A stretch of 64,000 nt of DNA from Jacaranda mimosifolia (Eukaryota > Streptophyta > Magnoliopsida > Lamiales > Bignoniaceae). Position numbers and translations under genes: made by a program. Each line of letters starts with the position of its first letter. Position 1 is the stretch's first letter. Shown here in pieces: positions 22,190 to 34,333 of the stretch. The stretch lies in contig CM032127.1 of the NCBI GenBank assembly GCA_018894105.1, positions 29,752,369 through 29,816,368 on the forward strand, written 5' to 3'. The notes beneath the pieces were generated by a model. That model worked only from the letters and a program-made list of their open reading frames with translations, ran no database searches and was not told the DNA's origin.

Positions 22190-25100
22190 ATGTTCTAGAT
22201 CATTCCTTTGAATCCAATGCCCAGTTTTAATTTTTTTTTATTACATGAAGTTGAATAATTTAAATATATATATATATATATGTACGTTTATTAAAATACT
22301 GCCTTCATTATAGTATTACAGTTTTGTTTGAAGTTTTTAGAAGAAAGGTGAAATAATAAAATTTTGTATACTTTTCATTGTTGTTCTTAAAAACAATAAG
22401 AAGTATCCTCATTTTCAATGAGTTACTTCAAAACATAAAATCTTGATTTGAAAATGTCCTAAAAGGGAAAAAAAATGATAATTTTTTTCAAAAAAAAAAA
22501 AAAGAGAGTAGAAATTAAGTTAAATTAAGTGGGACTAGGGACAAAATCAGAAGGGGGCTAACATGGATAATTCGCCCCTCTTCAAATATATATAAAGGCT
22601 ATATTGTGCACATTTTAGGTTTAAATATAATAAATTAAGTTACTCTTCAAATTTTATAAAAATTATATTTCATCCTCAAAATTAAAAATTTAACTTTAAT
22701 AAAGAAAACGTCGGAAAGCGCTTTTTACTCTCATTTAAGCTTAGAAATCTATTTTACGGCGAAGATCCGTAATTTTCTTTCCTTTTTTTTTCGAATCAAC
22801 ATTCAATCTAAATGTGTGGCCCACCATACAGTTTAAGATCATGATAACTAACCTGATACATGTGAAATCATTTCATCCATCCATATGATCTTAATTGATG
22901 GATCATACGTGTCTCCTATAAATGTCTCTTCATTAAGAACAAAAAAACATATTTTTTTGACATCTTAATTTAGTGATATGTGACCCAAATCAAACTATTT
23001 TCCTGATCTAGTGACTCAATTATGCCTTGGATTTTTAAGACCACTGCTCTACTTATTGTTAAAACTTGGAAAATCAGAAAATAGATTGGAAGGACCGACC
23101 CACCCTGGTTGCGAACCGCACTCGAACTCCATCCTTAATCAGATACATTTTCTACTAAAATCATAAAAATTGATCACGTAATTAATAAACTAATAAAATA
23201 AAATTCGTCAAATTAAGAGCAGCAACACTTTCTAGATTGCATTCGTTGCGTGTTGGAAGTAATTTAAATGGAACTTTGTACATCAAATTTCTTCATTAAT
23301 TAGGTGTGTTTGGACTTTATTAATGTTTGAGGGACACCAAACAAATTTCAGGTTTGAATCCACAGCAAGCTTATTGAGGAAATTTTTGAAAAAACGTACT
23401 TTGTCAGATATGGATTGAATGTAATAAGTGGTTCAAAATGGATAATGTTTTATGAAAAGAAAATTATTAGTAATAAATATTATATAACAACATCAAAGTA
23501 TTCAACAATAACACGGATTAAGTGACACTAATAATTATAGATTATAGTAATATTACAAGAAAAAAAATATAGTGACAAATTAAAATAATATGTGGCAATG
23601 TAAAAGTTACTAATAATTATATATGTATAAATTATTCAATTAAAAAATTTTGTTTTGTTGCAACTATAATTTTTGTAAGTTTAATAATAATGAGAAATTT
23701 AAGTTGTCGTTATTGACAATTATTTATACATTTATAACAACAAGTTTACTATAGCAAATAAAAATTTTATTACCCCTCATAATAACAATTTTTTTAACTA
23801 ATTATCAATAGTAAAAATTTAAAGCACTAATTTTTGTCATTATTAAGTTATATTTTGATAAATTAAAAATTATTATTACTTAAAAAAATGATATAAGAGA
23901 CATAATAAAAATTATTATTATTTAATATATTACATTAATGATAATTCAATTTCACACTGTCACTTATTTCTTTTTCACTAGTATTGATTTTTTCTATCGT
24001 GTAATAGCTTGCACAAATATTGATAGTTCATTTAAAACACAAACATAATTAATTAAGTCATTGTTCTATTTTTTGTTACGCGCGTGTTACGAACTTCAAT
24101 AGTAACAACTTGTATATAATTATATAATGAATTATAATTACAATTTATGTTGTAACTATATATATGTCCATAATTATTAATAACAATAATTTAAAATACT
24201 AATTTTTGTTATTAGTAACTCATACTATGACAAACTAAAAATGCATCTACTTAATATTATCATAGTAATATAATAAAAGTTATTGTTACTTAACATATGT
24301 TATAAGTGACAATTCAATTGACAACACAAATGTTATTATAGTCATTGAGCTTTTGTTGTAATTGAGTTGTTGTTATACATGTGTTACTAATTTTACATAC
24401 AAATTTGTTCACCATTAAACTTGAAAATTTCAATATTGATGAATAAAAAAAATAAAAATTGAAGCGACATTGTCAAATTTATTCCTAACAATATATATAG
24501 ACAGTAATTTTAATTAGTTTTACTACAATAATAATATTTAAAAATTTAAAAATAATTAGTATATATAGTGTTTAAATGTCACCATTGACAATTTATATCG
24601 CATATATAGTGAATCTCAATAACAATGTAAATGATTAGAGTTATTGTAACAACTTTTGTTGTTGTAATCAAGTTGTCAGTACTGTAGAGATATCTATAAC
24701 TAATTTTTTATACTGACAACTTATAAACTTCTACATAGTTCTTATTATCATTCGATTTATAAAAATATTATGTTGAGAAAATAAGTTAATTTGGTTATTA
24801 TATATATATATATATATCATTAGTTAAGATTTTGATATTATTAAGTGATATTTTGTTACTAGTAATTTTTTTGTCGGAAAATATCTTAATGAGAACAGAA
24901 TTTTTGATTTGATTATTAATTTGAGAATTAGGTTGAATCTTTTGTCACTAATAAAACCGTGTATGTATTAATATAGGTCGAAAGAGACGGTTCCGAAAGA
25001 TACAAAACAAAAGTGATTTCTTTGGGGAACAGTTGAAAAGTCGAAATCAAGCCTTGTCAATCAAGGAATTAATAGAACAACTCTTACGATCTTTAATTCA

Positions 25101-25247
25101 TTGACTAAAATTTGGGTAACTTTTGTTTTCGTTCTCCTTTTTTTACTTTAATCTTGATGGATGGAATTGGAACCGAAGCTGATAAAATTAATAAAAATAT
25201 TAAAATTACTCTACTTGAAAACAATAAGAACGGAGACGAACTCCAAA

Positions 25248-25281
<34 letters not shown>

Positions 25282-26929
25282 TCAGAAATTGATCTGAAAA
25301 ATCGGAAAATTTGATTGCTAATACATGATCAAATAATTAAAAATATGATAGAAATTTTAACCCAAATTAAGTGTGCAACAAACTGAATAAAATAAAAACC
25401 ACACAAAATGGAAAGAGTAGTACGTAGTTTTAGCATGGTAAACATCCAGCAGATCTTCTTTTAGTTTAGTGATCTAATTTTTCCACGATAGTGACAAATA
25501 ATAATAATCAATTTCGTTATGCTTTTATTTAATTAACTTGTGCGTACGCTAGTTACATTTCTTAATTTATATCTCGACGCTCTAGGGTGATTTTTAATTT
25601 CAAGGTATCACTTATATCAATTTTATTAAGTATTAATAAAAATCTCGCGCTCTAATATGTAAGGATTGCAATATTTAGAAGTTTAGTTTATGTGAATTAA
25701 ATGTACTTATTATATATTAATGGCCTTGTCCTTACATACGTGTCTAATTCCAAGAGTTGAGATAAATAAAGAGGCAATAAAAGTCTTGAAATAAAGGCAT
25801 ATATAGAGTAGGATCATTAATTGGTTATTGAGACCACAAAGTCATTAGTTGATAATTAGTGAGTATCATAAGTCCAATTCTATCATTAATTTTTCAGCTT
25901 TTGTATCGAATACGAGCGCACCAAATCGCATGGTCTTTGGTCCCTACACGTTACCTTTTGGGTTAAATCAATTGACATACGTTGGGTAGTATGATGGCAT
26001 TAATATATACAATAGATATTATTATTACTTACCTTGGGTAAATTAAGAAAAATAAAATAAAATATACTAATGCTAACAAGCCCAAGTGTATTATTATTGC
26101 GGCTTAGAATACGCCACTCTTTTAAATTTATGGGATTTCGCAAAAATTCATCGTTCAATTATATATTTTTATGTTTATTAATCAAAATCTGCACAATTTT
26201 TTTCTTTTTAAATCGATGAAAAGGTAAGGAATCACCAATCAAACAGAATTAAGCACCTTCGAGGATGACTAAAATATCCTCCATCCTCCATCCATCATTT
26301 AATTAGTATATTTAATTTAAGTTATAACTATTATTTAAAGTATATTTTATTAGTATGCTAGTCATCCACTATTAACTTAAGAATTACTACCGCAAACATA
26401 TTGAACCAATAACATTTTTGTTAAAAAAGTTATGAGCCAAACTACTTTCTTCATTGCAGTTTATTTATATGAAAGATGCATGAGCTCTAGAAAATGGAAT
26501 TGGATAAAATATGAAATATGGATGAATCAAATTTAGAAAGGGACGGGATACATGGGATAAAATTTGAAAAATCAAGTGTCTAAATTGAACTCCACATGGA
26601 TTGAAAAGGTTTGGGTTGGAATCTCAATTATATGTGAATGCTTACTTGTTTTAATAATTGGGGGTTTCTTTGGTTATATTTTGGATATTTCGAGAAAAAT
26701 ATTTTCGGACGAATATATCTTGGTAATATATAAGATTGAGGACTGTGAAGTTTATTTTCTTATTATTTTGGAAGTTGTTGAAAAATATTTTCGAAAAAAA
26801 TAATTTACTTGAAAGTATTTTGACAAGATACAAAAATTATTGTAAATGTTATATCAGTTCAATTTTTGTAACGTTAATGTGTTAAAGTGAATTTTCAGTG
26901 TATATATAATAATTAAATGCTGATAAATA
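22190..26929. other. AT-rich intergenic DNA with transposon remnants
   Basis: No gene can be supported. Contents: the CACTA-like block at 23551-24960, an (AAT)n microsatellite at about 25246-25277, and short AT repeats. An 80-codon hydrophobic open stretch at 26564-26803 has no recognisable homology and sits in an AT-rich, TTTGGTTATATTTTGGATATTT-like MITE context. Confidence 0.6.
23551..24960 (+). mobile_element. Possible CACTA-like remnant with duplicated interior
   Basis: TATTACAAGAAAAAAAATAT at 23551 resembles a worn CACTACAAGAAAA terminus and is followed by TAGTGACAA. Inside, about 23770-23970 and 24160-24320 are diverged direct copies (ACTAATTTTTGT(C/T)ATTA, TAATAAAA(A/G)TTATT, ACAATTCAATT). 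Many TTGT(T/C)ATTA words recur. No matching opposite terminus was found, so the right border is arbitrary. Confidence 0.35.
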
Positions 26930-27517
26930 CTGATACCAATTGGAAGCTGGTATCTTAACAAGATATGACGTCCGTCGGGAAAGGCCTCAACTCTGGGCAA
27001 CAACAAGGACGTGTCCTTTTATGCTAAGATACATACTTCGGTTAGGATCAAAAACAGGCTAGAAAACTAAACAAGACCAGAAAACTAAACTTAGAGAAGG
27101 AAAATATTAAAGAAGAAAAATCTTTGCAAGAAAATTAAAAATCTTTCTGATGCAGAGGATCCTTATTAAGGCAACTGCAGAGCATACTAAATTTTTAATT
27201 AGTTAGTCGGAGATGGGGGCGGAATATAGAAATAACGGATATGGATGACAATTCTTAAAGATAGAAGAAGTATGAGTACAGAGATAATAAGGAAAATAAG
27301 AAGGATTGCTTCTAAGATAGAAAGTAGCATGTTATTATTTCACTCCAACTTCTGATACAAACTAAAGAAAATTCACCCCTTATATAGAGGATGAATTGAC
27401 ACAGTAATTACAACGCTGGACAAACGACAAACATAAAACAGTATCAAACCGACAACAAGTACAATAATTAAACACACCTTTTGACAAAAGAAAACCAAAG
27501 GACAATAATTAAACACA
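26930..27517 (-). promoter_or_regulatory. Pararetroviral intergenic region: TATA box and tRNA-Met primer-site candidate
   Basis: Downstream of the polyprotein, on the minus strand, CTATATAAGG at 27387-27378 is a canonical TATA box about 130 bp past the stop. About 440 bp further, TGGTATCAG at 26938-26930 matches the first nine bases of the initiator tRNA-Met complement used as primer site by caulimovirids (TGGTATCAGAGC); the match ends there. The order (last ORF, promoter, leader, primer site) fits the family. The exact left border of the insertion is not defined. Confidence 0.55.
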
Positions 27518-28075
27518 CTAAGTCAAAAAGCCTACAGGATAAGGGCCGAAAACTACGGATGATGTATTTTGAAGTGGTGTCTGACTCAGAGGGTTATCAA
27601 GTTCAACAGTAATTCCAGCTTTTTCCAACCACTGACTTTCCAGCTCATATGGGTCATGTGAATCCATCATTATGTCTTCATCAACTTTTTCTTTTCCTTT
27701 GTCTGAAGAAGAAACATCATCAATTTTTTCTTTTCCTCGATTTGCTGATGCTGATGTAGAAACAACAACTGGAAATGGAGTGACTACTGGAAAAGAACAT
27801 GGAACCGTAGCAGCAACATTCTGGGGAGACTTATCATGAGATAAATCATTCCAGTTAGAATTAAAATAAGTCTTTGAAACACCCCACATGAAGTTTGATG
27901 TAGCCTTGTTGAATTCTGTAAAGAACTGCTCGAAATATGCTCTGGAATCATTCTGGAGTTTAATGGCATAGTCAATTGGCATTTGTTCCCATGGAGTGTC
28001 ATCTTCAAACCTTGGCCAGATTTGTGGTGGAACAACATAATTCTGGAAAGAATAAAAATGACAGAGATTCCTGGA
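27518..28075 (-). pseudogene. C-terminal extension of the pararetroviral polyprotein
   Basis: After RNase H the frame continues for about 200 residues (to near 28075) and then, after a frameshift, about 185 more to the stop at 27518. Visible features are a Trp-rich stretch upstream (WYMLEQW, WIAELHSGWFDDFDDNP), a second block with PRFEDDTPWEQ and YFEQFFTEFNKA, and a Ser/Lys-rich linker (GKEKIDD, GKEKVDE). I do not recognise a domain. The long conserved-looking segment after RNase H could be a fused equivalent of a separate downstream viral ORF. Confidence 0.6.
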
Positions 28076-30072
28076 TCAGATTTCCTAATTTGTTTAATCT
28101 GAATCACCTTAAACAATCTCATCCAAGTAGATAAAGGATAGAACCATTCAAGGAAAGCTCTAGCACAGGGATTATCATCAAAATCATCAAACCATCCACT
28201 GTGAAGTTCTGCAATCCACTTGATAGATTGTTCAATAGGAAATTCAACAGCAATTTTCCACTGTTCAAGCATGTACCAAAGTAGACAAAGCAATTCTTTG
28301 GAAAACATGAGATGGAAAGGATTAGAGATGCTGAACAATGTGAAGAATGGATAATCAGGGTGAAAACCTAAACCTCCAAATATGTGAAGTCCAGTTTTCC
28401 TAACAGTAAGAGACTGGTATTTCAGCATAAGTTCCTTAGCTCTGGACTTAAGGGTTTTGGTTTTGATAAGATCAAAAAGTTCAAAATGAAGGGTTTCTAA
28501 TGGAAAATCATTAAAAACAAGAATATTTGAGGAGGATGCTGGAGAAAACATGCATATGATAGGAATATGGCTTCTGGGTATTTCAAAAAGTTTAGGTCGA
28601 GAAAGAAGATCTGCAAGGACATTATTCTTCCCCTTAATATGGTTAACTGTGAAGTTATATTGAGAAAACCATTCTGCCCATCTTAGTAACTGCTTAGAAG
28701 GAATGGAATTATGAGGTTTGAAGCTCAACATCTTGGGGAAAGCGGTCATGTCCATTTCTACAAAGAAATGATGGCCAATGAGATAAAACTGAAACTTTTC
28801 GATACCTCTTTTAACAGCCAAGATCTCTTTGTAAGTAGAGTGGTAATGTTGTTCAGCAATCTTAAATGAACCACTTTTGAATCCACACACTTTTCTCTTC
28901 CCAACCTTTTCTTCAAGAAGAATAGCAGCCCAGAAAGTCTCACTAGCGTCTGTCTGAAGAATTCTCTTGCCGTCTGAAGGAATTTGCAAAGGAGGTAGCT
29001 TTTGAATAGCGGCTTTAATTGTAACAACAGCCTTCCTTTGAACATAAGACCATTCTGGAGGATTTTTCTTTAACATATCCTGTAACGGTCTTATTATTGA
29101 TGCCAGCCTTGGTATAAAGTTTGCAGCATAATTGATCACCCCAAGAAATTGTTGAAGTTGTTGCTTGGACTCCAGATCATCTGGGAACTTGAGAAGTTCT
29201 GTAGCTATATGAGGTTGCAAAGAGTACTGTCCATCCTTAATGTACATTCCCAAAAACTCAATTTCATCCTGAGCAATGATCATCTTCTTCTCAGAAAGCA
29301 TAATTCCATATTGTCGAACCAATTCCCCAAAACGATTCAGAAGATAAGAATGAGATCCTAAATCTTCAGAAAATAAAAGAATATCGTCAATGTAGATCAA
29401 AGCGTTTGGGAACAACGGTTCAAATATCTTGACCATAGCTTTCTGGAACAATGATGGAGTTGTTTTAAGACCAAAAGGAATAACAGTCCATTGGAAATGA
29501 GCATTCGGGATGCAAAAGGCTGTCTTGTATAGATCATCAGGATGGATGCCAATCTGCCAAAATCCTGCTTTGAGATCAAACTTGGAGAAGACGTTGGCTT
29601 TTGTGAGATTAGAGAATAAGCAGTTCCTATTCTGAAGAGGAAACTTTTCATCAGCAAGGAAATAATTCAGGGGCTTGTAGTTGATAACCAATCTCATTTT
29701 CCCCCTTGCTTGTTCAGACCTTTTATTGACATAAAAGGCTTGACTAGCCCACGGAGAGTTTGTTACTTCAATAAGTCCTTCGTCTCTCAGCTGGGCTAAT
29801 TCCTTGGTAGCCAACTCAAGTTGATCAGGTGGCATACCTAGATGACTAGCTTTGGTAGGGTTAATATTTACATCTTTCTTGAAAGGTAACTGTACAAAAA
29901 ACTCTGTATTTATCCAAAGAGGGTTTGTGCATTTATGAAGGAACTCAGAATGAGATTCTGCACAACAATCTCTTATGAGTTTTGCTTGAATATCTGGAAT
30001 GGATTCAGTTTGGACAGAGAGGTGATATTGTGGCTTGATATATGGAAGAAAGTAAGACTTAAACCTAAGACC
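28060..30072 (-). pseudogene. Pararetroviral reverse transcriptase and RNase H
   Basis: The open frame starts upstream of the Met at 29835; coding similarity continues in frame to the TAA at 30073-30075. RT motifs counted from that Met: INYKPLN near residue 51, FSKFDLKAGFWQI near 83-95, IPFGLKTTPSLFQ near 119-131, and the catalytic YIDDILLF at about 148-155 (29394-29371). RNase H keeps its acidic residues: TDASE, the E of YKEILAV, the D of VEMDMTAF and the D of LADLLSRP near residue 416. The enzyme copies viral RNA into DNA. This is the best-preserved part of the element, open for about 590 codons from the Met, but cut off from the rest by a stop upstream and a frameshift downstream. Confidence 0.92.
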
Positions 30073-30435
30073 TTATGGTTTAGGAACTACTTTCTTTTCC
30101 CACAAATGTCTTATAATATCAAACCCAATAACAACATCTTTCCCAGGTAATGAAGATCCAAGGAACCTGTGGGTTATTGATAGTTCTGGGAAGAATTGAA
30201 TCTTAACAGGCTTGCTAATTAATCCAATCGTCAGATTCTCACTATTAGCAACCTGAAAAACCTCATGATGTTTTTTTCCAGAAAGTGACAGATAAAATCC
30301 TAAGATTGAGAATAGAACTGGATGCTCCTGTATCAAGTAAACCAACCATATTAATAAGATTATCAAACTTTTGAGGAATGATCTGTACCTGCACAAATGG
30401 TACAGCAAGAGCAAGACCAACAAATTGAATTCCAA
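30073..30435 (-). pseudogene. Pararetroviral aspartic protease
   Basis: The active-site motif LLDTGASSSIL lies at the end of the coat-protein frame, near 30310-30345. The rest of the protease (GLISKPVKI..., DVVIGFDIIRHL near 30095-30135) is in the frame of 30435-30073, so a frameshift of one base near 30290-30320 splits the domain. The frame ends in a TAA at 30073-30075, beyond which RT continues in the same frame. The protease would cut the polyprotein. Confidence 0.85.
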
Positions 30436-31320
30436 AGATAGGCAGTTGTTCTTCTTTCATCTCGCTATCTGAAGAGGAATCATCATCAGTAACATCATCA
30501 TCAGTAACATCTTCAAGGGCAAATAAAGTCTGCTCAGTGGGCTCATCTTCCTCAGAAAAGAGTGACTCCAAATCATCATTATCAAGGTCACACTGTGTTA
30601 GCTCAAGAATCTGCTTAAGAATTTTGTCCCTCATCCTGTTTGGACAATTCTTTGCCCAGTGTCCACGCTTATGGCAAATGTGACACCTGTCTCCCTTGTG
30701 CTTTGAAAACTTTCTCCTAAAGAATCTCATTCTCCTCCTTGGCCTCCATTGCTGGTGATGCTTTTTGAATCTTCTCCGATGCCTGTGGGATTTCTCCGGA
30801 CAATAGCACTTTTCTGACTTGCATTTAATTTGGAGGTCCTTCCTGTCACATTCCTTTGAAAACTTCTTCCCTGTCTCCTGGAATTCTTTTAAAAATTTCC
30901 AATTGTTACATAGTTTTTCCAGGGCCTTAAAGACAAATTGATAGATCTCTCCAAGGGTAACATTTTCAAGTGTTCTCCCTCTTAGCTCAATTAATCTTAA
31001 GGCTTCTTGACCAAGGGAATTAGGAATGGAGTTGAGATAGGCCTGCTTCAGGTTTGGATTGTCCATCCCGCCAAGAATATAGAACTTCTGCGACATCCTT
31101 TGGAAATGTTTCTCAAGATCTTTTCTTTTGAAAGAGCAACATTTCATTTTGAAGATCTCCTCTCTGGCAGCATCTAGGTTGTTTTGATGTTGTCCTAGAA
31201 ACTCAATGTAGATATAATTCGTAAAAGTCTCAACGTTTGGTGAGTTTCTACCCTAGATCTGCCTGTAATCTCCAAGAGTATACCACCATTCTTTCAACGT
31301 ACCAGTCATCGTGCAGTAAA
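30263..31320 (-). pseudogene. Pararetroviral coat protein with zinc knuckle
   Basis: Reading from about 31310, the KEWWYTLGDYRQ block precedes a stop at about 31246. The open part 31147-30263 follows, with a helical core (GQEALRLIEL...LGEIYQFVFKALEKLC), a strongly basic Arg/Lys/His-rich stretch, and a CX2CX4HX4C zinc knuckle (CHICHKRGHWAKNC, about 30690-30649). An acidic Asp/Glu/Ser tail leads into the protease. The basic stretch and knuckle bind nucleic acid in family members. A frameshift near 31310 separates it from the upstream part. Confidence 0.85.
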
Positions 31321-31404
31321 CCCATTTATAACACTAATAAGAGTAGCGCCTGATTTTTTAAGTTCAGCAACACACCAAGACATCATTTCATGGATTCTGT
31401 CCTT

Positions 31405-31914
31405 TTAGATAGAAGGAGAAATATCATCAAAGGTGAACAGATGCCTTGAATTACTGGGAAAACCATCTTCAGGCTCATGAGCATGAGGATTTCGTTGTTG
31501 ACCTTGTTGACTGGTTTCTGGTTCATCATCTACCACTGGCTCTTGAGGAGTTTCTGAAGGTCGATCTTCTGGAGGTTGATTCATGAAGAGCAAAGGGACA
31601 TCTTCCGATAGCTCCTCTGAATCACTGATATCTTCTTTTGTGAACACCGGCCATGGTCTGTTTGGCTTACTTTCTTCCAACTCAACATTTTTTTTAAGAA
31701 AATTCGTGAGTAGATTGGAAGAAGATGAACTCTGCATCATGAATTGCTGGGAATCACTAGACTTTGAAACAACTGGTCCAGTGGTTGACACCTGAGGCTT
31801 ACTCTTCTTCTTATATTCTTCCGGAGAAAAGAATGAAGAAGAGTCTCCAAACATTTTCTTGAAATTATCTAGACCATGCAGAGGTTGTGAAACAACAGGG
31901 TATGGAGATACCAA
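31405..31914 (-). pseudogene. Polyprotein segment upstream of coat protein (Ser/Pro/Glu-rich)
   Basis: 170 codons of low-complexity, acidic, Ser- and Pro-rich sequence with no recognisable domain. It is in the same frame as the block above it, and only a TAG at 31930-31932 separates them. It ends in an in-frame TAA at 31405-31407, after which coding sequence continues (HEMMSWCVAELKK). Two point nonsense mutations therefore break what was one frame. Confidence 0.7.
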
Positions 31915-31929
31915 AGGTTCTGGCTTACT

Positions 31930-32985
31930 CTAAATGGAATCTCGATGGTACTGATCTTCCAGAGATTTTAGCTGGGTCTTGAGTGACTTGATCTCCTGCT
32001 CCTTATTACTAAACGGCTGCGAGTTATGGAGAAGTCTCATGATATCATTGTGAACAGTATCAATCCTTTCTTTTAAAGACTGAATTAATACTGCAATCTG
32101 GTTCTCCATCTTGGATTCAATTCTCTCATGGCTTTTGACAATCTTCTGTAGCATCTGGTTCTGAGCTACTGCATTTTCTGACTGCCAGTTGAGAGTTGCT
32201 TCTGCAGCAGTGATATCCACCGTAGATCCATCTGACTTATGGGATGTTGGATTCTTTATCTTCCAGGAATGTTTGAACTCAGAGGTCTGAATTTCCGTAG
32301 GAGGAAAATTCAGTTGTTGCTGGGAAGAGGAAGAAGGTCCAAACATCATGATCTGTTTTGCAATGGGTTCTGTATGCAAATAGTTGTTTGAGGGATAGAA
32401 ATCATCATCATAAGAAAATTCATCATCACTATCTTCATATCCCTCCTGTACTCCCCATCCAGTATGAGTCGTTGGCCATGGTGTTGGAGATGGTGGAGTG
32501 TACTTGACCAGATAATCAAACTTCCCAGATGGTTGTCCTAATGTATCAACAAAAGGATCATCCCTAGAAATTCTTGAGGGTCTTTGTGTAGGGATTTCTG
32601 GTGGTGCAAAGATGGGACTTCCATAACCATCAAATCCACTAATTTGCATAGTAGATTCAATAGAATACAGGGAATTAAAACAGCTGGGAACACCGGCCTT
32701 TTCCTTCTGCTTTTTGAACTTGATTTCTCCCATTCCATCTTGATTTTTGTGAAAAGATGGCTCAGTAGACTGGATTGGCTTAGATTCCTTTGACGCCTGA
32801 TGAGTCTGTTCATAAGTAGTTATCCACGAATCAGGAATCAGCTTATGCAGCTCTTCTCTAGGTAACTGTTTGGGGACATAAGTACAGCTTGGTATGTGAT
32901 TAGTGTCCACAGAGATTAACAGGGCCTCATCTGTCTCTTGAGGAAAAGCAAAATCAATTGAATGATTTTGAATCCTATACACCAT
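31930..32985 (-). pseudogene. C-terminal movement-protein region and coiled-coil linker
   Basis: The beginning (MVYRIQNHSIDFAFP, LLISVDTNHIPSCTYVPKQLPREELHKLIPDSW) resembles the end of caulimovirid movement-protein domains. The middle is acidic and Pro-rich (DDEFSYDDDFYPS). Residues about 265-350 form a heptad-rich coiled coil (KSHERIESKMENQIAVLIQS, KSLKTQLKSLEDQY), comparable in position to virion-associated or assembly segments of related viruses. It ends in a TAG at 31930-31932. No separate function is claimed. Confidence 0.75.
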
Positions 32986-33245
32986 CTGATAATGGAGTGT
33001 TGCATAATAGGTTGTAGCAGTAGGAACAGCTCCACATCTGGATCTGAAGCTTGAGGGCCGATCTTAAACATGGATCTGATATTGGCATATTGAAATTTGG
33101 AAACATAGTAACAAGTACAGTTCCAGCATTCAACGTGGTTTGAATAGTGCCAATACATGCATGCTGGTAGTCTGCATATCGGGTATCCATGAGAGCAATT
33201 CTGGAAGTAGTGGGAAGACCTTTTGTTGTGTGTATAAATACTGTA
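32975..33245 (-). pseudogene. Movement protein core fragment (truncated start)
   Basis: The core MDTRYADYQHACIGTIQTTL followed by NAGTVLVTMFPNFN is read at 33190-33060. Upstream similarity (FIHTTKGLPTTSRIAL) continues to about 33240 and then stops. The C-terminal continuation lies in two other frames (33158-32916, then 32985 on), so there are at least two frameshifts. Movement proteins of the 30K superfamily pass the virus through plasmodesmata. The N-terminal half of the domain is missing. Confidence 0.75.
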
Positions 33246-33972
33246 ATAAGTAATATGTTTTTAAAGAATATTTTTACGAAAAAAAAATATTATTTTGATA
33301 TTCGCCTTAAGAAATACACACACGCTTGCTCAGAAGTACTTTGGAGAGTTGTTGTTTCTTCTATTAAATTGAACATTTTCGTTTCTTTTTGAAAAAGTTT
33401 TTTCATACGTTTGTTACCTGCGCTGCGTCGTGTCTACTCAACTATTTTCTAACAATCCTTAATTTGTTTGCAATCCCACAGACCAATTCAAGGCGTTCCC
33501 ACCACATTAATTGTCTTAGGGGCTTTTTTTTTTCTTTTTTTCCCCCCATATTAAATAAGTAATTAAGAAGGTATTTTTATGCGTAACTTATCCCAATTTC
33601 CATACAAACGCGATTAATTTTAATGAAGAGATTATCATTTTTATTTAAGTGTTAATTGGTCATATTCCACTAGTCTATACATGCAATTAAGTCTACTTGT
33701 CATTATGCTGTCGTATTAGTTTTGTTGTATAGTTAATCATTCCTCAACCACTAACATTGTTACCATTCATTTGGTGTTAATCCCTTTCACGCCTTTAAAT
33801 GCGCGCATATTGCCACATGACAAATTCGATCATATGAAAAATAATTCGATGCCTCGTTTTTTTTTTTTTTTTTTGAAAAAAAGAAAAGAAAAAAAGAAGA
33901 AGAAACAATCGTTATCCTTTTCTTCACTTTGTCTTTCTCATTAAGTTAACATGGAGGAGAAAGAAAAGTTAA
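33246..33972. other. AT-rich spacer
   Basis: No gene. A T-run occurs at about 33857-33874 followed by A/G-rich sequence. The right border of the pararetroviral insertion is near 33245, but no target duplication is expected or seen. Confidence 0.6.
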
Positions 33973-34333
33973 GGGCTTTTGGATTTGTTTTCTAAAAGCA
34001 TTTTTATTTTTTGGTGAAAAGAAATTAGTAAAAAATTAGTTATAAATATTTTTTTGAAGATAAAATATTATTTTAAGATTTTATTTAAAATGTAATGATT
34101 ATTTAGGGTTAAAATGAGTTATATTTGAAAAATATAGTATTTTATATTAAAATTCATGCAAATATAAGTAGAAGAAAATAAAAAGTGAAAATAGAGAGAA
34201 AGTGTAATAGTGTGTTTGGAAAAATGTGTTGAAAATAAAAATATCTGTGAAAATAAGAAATAAGTTGATAATTTTTTATTTTTATTTTTAAAAAAAATAA
34301 AAAATAATTTTGAAAACAAAATCAAATGTATAC
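33973..34333. mobile_element. Tourist-like MITE (361 bp) with TAA flanks
   Basis: The left end is GGGCTTTTGGATTTGTTTTC. The right end, reversed, is GTATACATTTGATTTTGTTTTC without its first bases matching perfectly. TAA flanks both sides (33970-33972 and 34334-34336), fitting the TWA target of PIF/Harbinger-type MITEs. It is AT-rich and non-coding. Confidence 0.55.

Larger units (their letters stand above)
26930..33245 (-). mobile_element. Endogenous pararetrovirus (Caulimoviridae), degenerate, minus strand
   Basis: Reading leftward the order is movement protein, variable region with coiled coil, coat protein with zinc knuckle, aspartic protease, RT, RNase H, C-terminal extension and intergenic region. 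There is no integrase and no LTR, and a movement protein is present, which separates this from Ty3/gypsy. One large polyprotein in that order suggests a petuvirus- or florendovirus-like relative (genus not proven). At least three in-frame stops and several frameshifts inactivate it. The 5' part of the movement protein and the leader beyond the primer site are missing. It is an old integrated copy. Confidence 0.85.

Noticed and set aside
26564..26803. Hydrophobic 79-residue open frame
   Set aside because: AT-rich composition, no homology recognised, lies in MITE-like context; probably chance.
26930..33245. Interpretation as another Ty3/gypsy retrotransposon
   Set aside because: A movement-protein core is present, integrase and LTRs are absent, and the RT/RNase H and coat motifs are of caulimovirid type.
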